This document shows positions 1 through 4,640 of a DNA stretch of 5,470 bases, one piece after another (within the stretch, counting starts at the first letter, position 1; every line of letters starts with the position of its first letter). The position numbers were made by a program, and so were the translations under genes. The stretch is from Betaproteobacteria bacterium (GTDB taxonomy: Bacteria > Pseudomonadota > Gammaproteobacteria > Burkholderiales > SG8-39). The stretch covers positions 1 through 5,470 of the forward strand of contig JAFARH010000187.1 in assembly GCA_019245555.1 (NCBI GenBank), in the 5' to 3' direction. The notes beneath the pieces are model-generated. The model made no database searches, was not told where the DNA came from, and saw only the letters and a list, made by a program, of their open reading frames with translations.

Positions 1-2
1 GC

Positions 3-929
3 TGCGCGCACTCGCTCGGCGTCGTTGGCTCGAACGGCGGCACGCCCGAAACGCGCGCGGTTGTCGACGCCGCCGACGTCATCGTCTTCGTCGGCTGCCG
101 CGCCGGCTCGGTCACCACCGAGCGCTGGCGCCATCCCACGCCGGACCAGGCGCGCATCATCCATATCGATGTGGATCCATCGGTGCCCGGTCGCAACTAC
201 AGGGTCGATGTCCCGCTCATCGGCGATGCCAAGCTCGCGCTTGCCGCGTTGAACGATGCGCTCGGCAAAACTCAGCCGCGGGGTGATCTCACCGCGATCG
301 ACGTGCGCAAGCGTTGCAAGTTCGAGAAATTCCAGGAGCTCGCGCAGCCGAACGACGCCCCGATCAAGCCCGAGCGCGTGGTGCACGAGGTTTCCCAATT
401 GCTGGATCCCGACGCCATCCTCGTTGCCGATCCCGGCACGCCTTGCCCGTATTTCTCCGCGTACTACACCGTGCGCGGCACCGGACGGCGCTACTTCTCC
501 AACCGCGCGCACGGGGCCCTGGGCTATGCATTGTCCGGCGCGATCGGCGCGCATATCGGACGCCCGAGCGTGAAGACCGTCGCCGTGATGGGCGACGGCA
601 GCTTCGGCATGTGCGTGGGCGAACTGGAAACCGTGGCGCGCCTCAAGCTTCCGCTCACGGCGGTGGTCCTCTCCAACGCCGTCTATGGCTGGATCAAGGC
701 GGGCCAGAAGAGCGGCTACGGGCAGCGCTACTTCTCGGTGGACTTTGGCGCGACCGACCATGCCGCCGTCGCGAGCGCTTACGGGATCCGCAGCTGGCGC
801 GTGACCGACCCCACACAGTTAAATAAGGCGCTGAGGGAAGCGTTCAGTGCCGGCGAGCCGACTCTCGTCGACATCGTTTGCCAGCCACTGCACGAGGCGA
901 AGGCACCGGTCTCGGAGTGGGTCGCATGA
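3..929 (+). CDS. ThDP-dependent enzyme, acetolactate synthase / benzoylformate decarboxylase superfamily (5' truncated)
   Basis: The gene runs in from the left edge; 308 residues are visible of the roughly 550 usual for the family, so the N-terminal Pyr domain is missing. Visible residues 1 to about 75 are the end of the central domain, with a GVVGSNGGTPETRA stretch and a Rossmann-like VIVFVG strand. The C-terminal ThDP-binding domain follows. It carries HGALGYALSGAIGA ahead of the cofactor motif, with GDG at fragment residues 197-199 and the Asn at 225, the spacing expected for Mg-ThDP binding. The usual Asn-Asn is Ser-Asn here. Such enzymes cleave or form C-C bonds next to a carbonyl (2-oxoacid decarboxylases, carboligases, acyl-CoA lyases). 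The substrate cannot be read from this fragment, because the catalytic Glu lies upstream. Its stop overlaps an ATG, and the split nitrile hydratase gene begins 19 bp later, so it probably shares the transcript. The family call is firm; the specific reaction is unknown. Confidence 0.9.
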   Translation, partial: CAHSLGVVGSNGGTPETRAVVDAADVIVFVGCRAGSVTTERWRHPTPDQARIIHIDVDPSVPGRNYRVDVPLIGDAKLALAALNDALGKTQPRGDLTAIDVRKRCKFEKFQELAQPNDAPIKPERVVHEVSQLLDPDAILVADPGTPCPYFSAYYTVRGTGRRYFSNRAHGALGYALSGAIGAHIGRPSVKTVAVMGDGSFGMCVGELETVARLKLPLTAVVLSNAVYGWIKAGQKSGYGQRYFSVDFGATDHAAVASAYGIRSWRVTDPTQLNKALREAFSAGEPTLVDIVCQPLHEAKAPVSEWVA

Positions 930-949
930 CAAACAGGAGCTCGCACTAG
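926..949 (+). other. possible 7-codon leader ORF coupling two genes
   Basis: An ATG overlaps the stop of the ThDP enzyme gene (ATGA). It opens a seven-codon frame (MTNRSSH) whose TAG overlaps the GTG start of the next gene by one base. This layout could pass terminating ribosomes to the downstream start. It may equally be chance, since the ribosome binding site for the next gene lies inside it. There is no evidence that it is translated. Confidence 0.2.
935..939 (+). promoter_or_regulatory. ribosome binding site (AGGAG) for the beta-N-like gene
   Basis: A clean AGGAG ends 9 bases before the GTG at 949. This decides the start: upstream in-frame codons have no comparable site and would add residues outside the conserved fold, while the GTG places the protein start just before the family's HDMGG motif. 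Confidence 0.7.
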
Positions 950-1254
950 TGCTCGAGCGCGGCCACCACGACATGGGTGGACTGCCGGCCGGCAAGGTCG
1001 AGCCAACCGAGCATGACTATGCCGAGTGGGAACGGCGCATCGACGCGATGGTCCAGCTCCTGCGCGGAGCGGGCCAGATCACGGTGGATGAGCTACGCAA
1101 GAACATCGAGGCGCTGCCGCCGGAGGCGTACGACAAGCTGTCTTACTACGAGAAGTGGATCAGCTCGCTCACGCAGACGCTGCTGCAGCGCGGCGTGATC
1201 ACGACCGAAGAGCTGGGGCGCAAGATGGAAGAGGTCGCAGGGCGCAAGAAATGA
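949..1254 (+). CDS. nitrile hydratase / thiocyanate hydrolase beta-type subunit, N-terminal half (split subunit)
   Basis: This 101-residue protein matches the N-terminal helical half of nitrile hydratase beta. HDMGG is at residues 7-11, the hallmark of the beta N-terminus, followed by a Trp-Glu-Arg-Arg helix (27-30). An R-x-x-I-E-x-L-P-P segment (50-58) comes next, then SYYEKW (65-70) and a GVIT-x-EEL helix (82-89). Arg50 is the probable equivalent of the beta Arg that contacts the oxidised cysteines of the alpha subunit. The protein stops where a normal beta subunit (about 210-230 residues) would continue into its SH3-like domain, which is encoded by the next gene. GTG at 949 is chosen as start because of the AGGAG site and the family alignment. 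Stop and next start overlap as ATGA. It probably forms a complex with the two following products. A stand-alone accessory chaperone (NhlE/P14K-like) is an alternative, because those proteins also resemble beta, but the adjacent C-terminal half argues for a split subunit. Confidence 0.85.
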   Translation: MLERGHHDMGGLPAGKVEPTEHDYAEWERRIDAMVQLLRGAGQITVDELRKNIEALPPEAYDKLSYYEKWISSLTQTLLQRGVITTEELGRKMEEVAGRKK

Positions 1255-1568
1255 AACCCCAGTTCGCCACCGACTATCCGGCACTCGATGCCAAGTTCGA
1301 CAAGGGTGACCGCGTGCGCGTCAGGAAGACCGCGCCGCTCGGCCATATCCGCACGCCGTTCTATATCCGGGGTCACGTCGGCGAGATCGAGCGCTATTGC
1401 GGCGCCTTTCCCAATCCGGAAGAGCTGGCGCAGAGACGAGATGGCCTGCCGGCGCAGCCGCTCTATAGGGTGCGGTTCAAGCAGAAGGAAGTCTGGCCCG
1501 ACTACAAGGGGCCGGCCTCCGATGTACTCGAGATCGAGATCTTTCAGCACTGGCTGGAGAAAGCATGA
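1251..1568 (+). CDS. nitrile hydratase / thiocyanate hydrolase beta-type subunit, C-terminal SH3-like half (split subunit)
   Basis: This 105-residue protein corresponds to the C-terminal SH3-like barrel of nitrile hydratase beta. The opening FDKGDRVRVRK (residues 16-26) is the usual first strand. G-H-I-R-T-P-x-Y-x-R-G (31-41) matches the conserved G-H-x-R-x-P-x-Y-x-R-G motif, which supplies an Arg to the active site in the family. Further hallmarks are G-E-I-E-R (44-48), the QPLYRVRF strand (69-76), the E-V-W turn (80-82), and a terminal strand with Trp101. Together with the preceding protein it adds up to 206 residues, the length of one ordinary beta subunit. ATG at 1251 overlaps the upstream TGA and has AGGG eight bases ahead; the longer upstream frame runs through the previous gene and is not needed. 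In thiocyanate hydrolase the equivalent chain is a separate subunit (alpha). It should pack with the N-half protein on the alpha-type metal subunit. Confidence 0.87.
   Translation: MKPQFATDYPALDAKFDKGDRVRVRKTAPLGHIRTPFYIRGHVGEIERYCGAFPNPEELAQRRDGLPAQPLYRVRFKQKEVWPDYKGPASDVLEIEIFQHWLEKA
1556..1559 (+). promoter_or_regulatory. ribosome binding site (GGAG) for the alpha-type subunit gene
   Basis: GGAG lies five bases before the ATG at 1565, inside the last codons of the preceding gene. It supports independent as well as coupled initiation at the ATGA overlap. Confidence 0.55.
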
Positions 1569-2158
1569 AAGACCAGGGCACGTATCAGCCGTACAGCTAC
1601 TACCAGCTCATGGAGACGAGCCTGCGTGAGCTGCTCGTGGAGAAGGGCATCGTCACCGACGACGCGGTCAATGCCGAGGTCACTGCGATGCGCGGCCGAC
1701 AACCGGAGCGCGGCTCGAAGGCCGTTGCGCGTGCCTGGGTGGATGATGCCTTTCGTCAGAGACTTCTGAAAAACGGGACGGCCGCGTGCGAAGAGCTCGG
1801 GCTGGAGATACCGGCCCTGAAGCTCGTCGTCGTGGAGAACACGCCGCAGGTGCACAACGCGATCGTCTGCACGCTCTGCTCGTGCTATCCGCGCGTGCTG
1901 CTCGGCATTCCGCCGGACTGGTACAAGTCGCGCAACTACCGCTCGCGCATGGTGCGTGAGCCGCGAGCGGTGCTGGCCGAATTCGGCCTCAAGATCGCCG
2001 ACGCGGTGCAGATCCGCGTGCACGACTCGACCGCGGACATGCGCTACATGGTGCTGCCGATGCGGCCGAAGGGCACCGAGGACTGGGATGAAGCGCGGCT
2101 CGCAGCAATCGTCAGCCGCGACTCCATGATCGGCGTAGCAATACCGAAGGTTGGCTAA
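1565..2158 (+). CDS. nitrile hydratase alpha-type subunit (cobalt-type metal claw)
   Basis: This 197-residue protein has the alpha-subunit fold of nitrile hydratases, at the usual length (about 200; the equivalent gamma chain of thiocyanate hydrolase is nearer 240). An N-terminal helical arm (about 17-45) contains LRELLVEKGIVT. A long central segment leads to VVVENTPQVHN and then the metal site VCTLCSC, with ligands Cys102, Cys105, Ser106 and Cys107. Thr after the first Cys is typical of cobalt enzymes; iron enzymes usually have Ser. In the family the second and third Cys are oxidised to sulfinic and sulfenic acids and bind a low-spin metal that hydrates nitriles to amides or hydrolyses thiocyanate. 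Downstream P-P-D-W-Y-K, YRSRMVREPR and VLAEFG are conserved. Arg110 sits where classical enzymes usually have Trp, so the pocket may differ. The gene overlaps both neighbours. Alpha-type identity is firm; nitrile versus thiocyanate or another substrate is open. Confidence 0.92.
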   Translation: MKDQGTYQPYSYYQLMETSLRELLVEKGIVTDDAVNAEVTAMRGRQPERGSKAVARAWVDDAFRQRLLKNGTAACEELGLEIPALKLVVVENTPQVHNAIVCTLCSCYPRVLLGIPPDWYKSRNYRSRMVREPRAVLAEFGLKIADAVQIRVHDSTADMRYMVLPMRPKGTEDWDEARLAAIVSRDSMIGVAIPKVG

Positions 2159-2858
2159 GCTCGCGCCGCTCGGCGCAGTCCCGCTCGGGGATTGCGCGGT
2201 CTACGTCGAGTTCTCGAAGACGCTGGACCTCGAAGTGAATTCCGCCGTGCAGCGCCTCGCGACGATGGTGCACGGCCGCGCGCTGCCCTGGGTGCGCGAC
2301 GTCGTGCCGGCGCTCGGCGGGCTCGCGATCCACTTCGACCCGGACCACAAGTCGCTCACCACCGACGCGCTCTCGGCAGCGCTCAATACCGTCAGCGAGT
2401 GCCTGAAGGAAGGGCTGCCGAAGGCGGGCGATGTACTGCGTACGGTCGAGGTGCCGGTTTGCTATGAGTCGGAGTTCGCGCCCGATCTCGCCGAAGTCGC
2501 CGCCATCGCCAAGGTCTCGCCCGACGAGGCGGTCGCGCTCCATGCGGGCGCCGACTACCGCGTGCTGATGATCGGCTTCGCACCGGGTCACGCCTACATG
2601 GGCGGACTGAGCCCGAAGCTCTCGGTGCCGCGCCGGGCGGCGCCGCGCGCCATCGTGCCCGAAGGCTCGGTGGCGATCGCCAACGACCAGACGGTGATCT
2701 ACCCCTACGCCATCTCGGGCGGCTGGAGCATCATCGGCCGCACGCCGCTCACGGTGTTCGACGCCGAGCGGCAGGAGCCGAGCATGTTCGCCGCCGGCGA
2801 TCGCGTGCGCTTCAAGCCGATCTCGCGGGCCGAGTATCAGAAGCTGAGAACCAAATGA
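2151..2858 (+). CDS. pxpB: 5-oxoprolinase subunit B (KipI family)
   Basis: This 235-residue protein belongs to the PxpB/KipI family. With PxpA and PxpC, PxpB performs ATP-dependent hydrolysis of 5-oxoproline to glutamate in the cytoplasm. The N-terminal part has the family opening P-L-G-D-C-A-V-x-V-E-F. The C-terminal part holds the signature: IGFAPGHAYMGGL (141-153), PRRAAPRAIVPEGSVAIA (160-177), T-x-I-Y-P (181-185) and GGWSIIGRTP (190-199). His147 replaces the aromatic residue common in the G-F-x-P-G-F motif. The start is probably TTG at 2151: the frame is closed by a stop at 2136, and no ATG or GTG precedes the conserved opening. This overlaps the alpha subunit by 8 bp, with GAAGG directly abutting the TTG, an unusual spacing that suggests coupled re-initiation. 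The ATGA overlap with pxpC is typical of this pair. Similar domains occur in urea amidolyase-type proteins, but the full pxpBCA set favours an oxoprolinase-type enzyme. Confidence 0.9.
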   Translation: MAKLAPLGAVPLGDCAVYVEFSKTLDLEVNSAVQRLATMVHGRALPWVRDVVPALGGLAIHFDPDHKSLTTDALSAALNTVSECLKEGLPKAGDVLRTVEVPVCYESEFAPDLAEVAAIAKVSPDEAVALHAGADYRVLMIGFAPGHAYMGGLSPKLSVPRRAAPRAIVPEGSVAIANDQTVIYPYAISGGWSIIGRTPLTVFDAERQEPSMFAAGDRVRFKPISRAEYQKLRTK

Positions 2859-3841
2859 GTATTACGGTCCTGCGCCCGGGCCTGCTGATGACGGTGCAGG
2901 ACATGGGCCGCCATGGACACCAGCATGTGGGCCTGTGCCCGGGCGGCGCGATGGATCCACTTTCGCTTGCGCTCGCCAACGCGCTGGTCGGCAATTACGC
3001 CGGCGACGCTGCGCTCGAGCTGACGGTGCTCGGCCCCGATCTGCAGTTCGAGCGCGAAACGCTCGTCGCGCTGGTCGGCGCCGAATTCGAGGCAGATATT
3101 CCGATCAACCGCCCGGTGCTCGTCTCGCGCGGCGCGCGCGTGTCGATCAGCCGCGCCGCCCGCGGTGCTCGCGGTTACCTCGCCATCGCCGGCGGCGTCC
3201 AGGTGGAAGCGGTGCTCGGCAGCCGCAGCACCTACATACCGGGCGGCTTTGGCGGACTCGATGGTCGGGTGCTGAAGCGCGGCGACGTAGTGCCGCTTGC
3301 CGCAAACGCGACCAAGCTCTCCCGCGAGCGGTTCGCGGCGTTGAAGAACAAGGATCGGGTCGGCACGAGCGTGAAGTGGCATGTGCCGGCTTTCACCGTG
3401 CCTGATCGCGAACCGATCGTGTTGCATGCCATCGAGGGCGAGCACTTCGGCGACTTCGACGCCAACATGCAGCGCGTCTTCTTCGACACGATCTGGCGCG
3501 TAGGACCGGACTCCAATCGCATGGGTTACCGGCTTGCGGGCCCGCCGCTGACCCGAAGCAAGGCCGAAGAAATCCTGTCGGGCCCGACCTGCCTGGGCAG
3601 TGTCCAGGTGCCCGCGAATGGCGTACCGATCGCGCTGATGGCAGATCACCAGACCACTGGCGGCTACCCGCGCATCGCCGAAATCGCGTCGGCCGACGTA
3701 CCGCGGCTCGCGCAGATCGCGCCCGGCGGCACCGTGCACTTTGCGAGAACGACGCTGGACCTTGCAGGGCAATTAAGAAAGGACGCCCGGACAAGGATGG
3801 AAAACATCATGCGCGGAATTGCCTGGGAGTATGGCAAGTAG
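2855..3841 (+). CDS. pxpC: 5-oxoprolinase subunit C (biotin-dependent carboxyltransferase-like / AHS2 family)
   Basis: This 328-residue protein, close to the usual 310-330, is the partner of PxpB in the ATP-dependent 5-oxoprolinase complex. The N-terminus has V-x-R-P-G-L-x-x-x-V-Q-D-x-G-R (5-19), GGAMDP (30-35) and ANALVGN (41-47), then ALELTVLGP (53-61). A central G-Y-L-A-I-A-G-G segment (107-114) is followed by LGSRSTY (121-127) and GGFGG (130-134). The C-terminal half carries SNRMGYRL (220-227), Q-V-P-x-x-G-x-P-I (251-259) and D-H-Q-T-T-G-G-Y-P (264-272), the strongest hallmark of the family. Proteins of this family are often labelled allophanate hydrolase subunit 2 or KipA, but stand-alone genes beside pxpB and pxpA are now assigned to 5-oxoprolinase. 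The start overlaps pxpB as ATGA. The stop codon directly abuts the palindrome that precedes pxpA. Confidence 0.92.
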   Translation: MSITVLRPGLLMTVQDMGRHGHQHVGLCPGGAMDPLSLALANALVGNYAGDAALELTVLGPDLQFERETLVALVGAEFEADIPINRPVLVSRGARVSISRAARGARGYLAIAGGVQVEAVLGSRSTYIPGGFGGLDGRVLKRGDVVPLAANATKLSRERFAALKNKDRVGTSVKWHVPAFTVPDREPIVLHAIEGEHFGDFDANMQRVFFDTIWRVGPDSNRMGYRLAGPPLTRSKAEEILSGPTCLGSVQVPANGVPIALMADHQTTGGYPRIAEIASADVPRLAQIAPGGTVHFARTTLDLAGQLRKDARTRMENIMRGIAWEYGK

Positions 3842-3843
3842 AA

Positions 3844-3883
3844 TCGGGGCCAGGACCGGATTTAATTCTGGTCCTGGCCCCGA
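3844..3883. repeat. long inverted repeat (17-bp stem, 6-base loop) between pxpC and pxpA
   Basis: The arms 3845-3857 (cggggccaggacc) and 3870-3882 (ggtcctggccccg) are perfect 13-bp complements. Pairing extends outward by one T-A pair and inward by three more (one G-T wobble), giving about 17 bp around the loop at 3861-3866. No T-run follows, so it is not a standard rho-independent terminator. It lies in the only gap of the operon and ends 7 bases before the pxpA ATG. It could be a REP/MITE-like palindromic element, or an RNA hairpin that adjusts pxpA translation or protects the mRNA. The structure is seen directly; its role is inferred. Confidence 0.85.
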
Positions 3884-3890
3884 ATACAAA

Positions 3891-4640
3891 ATGAAGCGAA
3901 TCGATTTGAACTGCGACATGGGCGAAAGCTACGGCGCCTGGAAGATGGGTGACGACGCCGGCGTCATGCCGCACATCAGCTCGGCGAACGTCGCCTGCGG
4001 ATTCCACGGCGGCGATCCCGCCACCATTCGCAAGACTGTTCAGCTCGCGGTGGACAACGACGTGGCGATCGGCGCGCATCCGTCGTTGCCGGACATCCAG
4101 GGCTTCGGCCGTCGCGTAATGAAGATTTCGCCGCAGGAGATGTACGACCTGGTCGTCTACCAGGCGGGCGCGGTGGAGGCCTTTGCGCGCGCCGCGGGAT
4201 CGAAGCTGCACCACATCAAGTGCCACGGCGCGCTCTACAACATGGCGGCGAACGACGAGGGACTGTCGGATGCCATGGTCCGCGCGGCGAAGGACCTGGG
4301 CGCGATGCTCTATGTGTTGTCGAAGAGCAAGAACTACGTGATCGCCAGAAAAAAGCGCGTGCCGGTGTGCGCCGAGGTCTTTGCCGACCGCGGCTACACC
4401 GACGAGGGCGTGCTCGCGCCGCGCGACAAGCCGGGCGGCATGATCAAGGACTCAGCCAAGGCAGTGAAGCAGGCGCTCGGAATGATCGAAGAGGGCTACG
4501 TCACCAGCCTCTCCGGCAAGCGCGTGGCCGTCGCGGCCGATACGCTCTGCATCCACGGCGACCAGCCCGGTGCCGTGGCATTTGCCAAGGCACTGCGCAA
4601 GGCATTCAAGGAAAGGAAGATCGAAGTTGCCGCTCCCTAA
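3891..4640 (+). CDS. pxpA: 5-oxoprolinase subunit A (LamB/YcsF family)
   Basis: This 249-residue protein (E. coli PxpA is about 244) is the third component of ATP-dependent 5-oxoprolinase. It has a deacetylase-like barrel fold. The motifs run in canonical order: DLNCDMGESYG (5-15), S-A-N-V-A-C-G-F-H-G-G-D-P (31-43), IGAHPS (60-65), GFGRR, K-C-H-G-A-L-Y-N (110-117), E-V-F-A-D-R-G-Y (162-169) and C-I-H-G-D-Q (220-225). The Asp, Glu and His residues in these motifs are the probable active-site set. ATG at 3891 is chosen because family members begin with M-x-x-I-D-L-N. It has no clear Shine-Dalgarno and sits just after the hairpin. The same frame is open back to ATG 3831 and TTG 3819, through the palindrome, so an extended protein of up to 273 residues is possible though less likely. 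The end overlaps the next gene by 14 bp. Confidence 0.92.
   Translation: MKRIDLNCDMGESYGAWKMGDDAGVMPHISSANVACGFHGGDPATIRKTVQLAVDNDVAIGAHPSLPDIQGFGRRVMKISPQEMYDLVVYQAGAVEAFARAAGSKLHHIKCHGALYNMAANDEGLSDAMVRAAKDLGAMLYVLSKSKNYVIARKKRVPVCAEVFADRGYTDEGVLAPRDKPGGMIKDSAKAVKQALGMIEEGYVTSLSGKRVAVAADTLCIHGDQPGAVAFAKALRKAFKERKIEVAAP
4613..4617 (+). promoter_or_regulatory. ribosome binding site (AAGGA) for the flavin oxidoreductase gene
   Basis: AAGGA lies nine bases before the TTG at 4627, within the last codons of pxpA. It supports the unusual TTG start, which is also the only start codon close to the conserved LFTPLQIG opening of the protein. Confidence 0.6.

Noticed and set aside
813..830. Locally AT-richer patch with a rare TTA codon in the ThDP gene, possible insertion scar or internal promoter
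   Set aside because: The reading frame and expected helix (TQLNKALREAF) continue smoothly, there is no repeat or duplication around it, and no paired -10/-35 elements are convincing.
847..948. Upstream extension of the beta-N-like gene to an earlier ATG
   Set aside because: It would overlap the ThDP enzyme by more than 80 bp and add residues unlike the family N-terminus. GTG 949 has a good AGGAG and places HDMGG at the expected position.
2837..3772. 311-residue open frame on the minus strand opposite pxpC
   Set aside because: It lies entirely antisense to pxpC, which has unambiguous family motifs. The translation is rich in Arg, Ala and His, as expected for a GC-rich shadow frame, and shows no recognisable domain.
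3844..3890. Rho-independent terminator at the palindrome
   Set aside because: The stem is strong, but the following bases (atacaaaatg) hold no T-run on the + strand, and the coding frame of the same pathway continues directly downstream.
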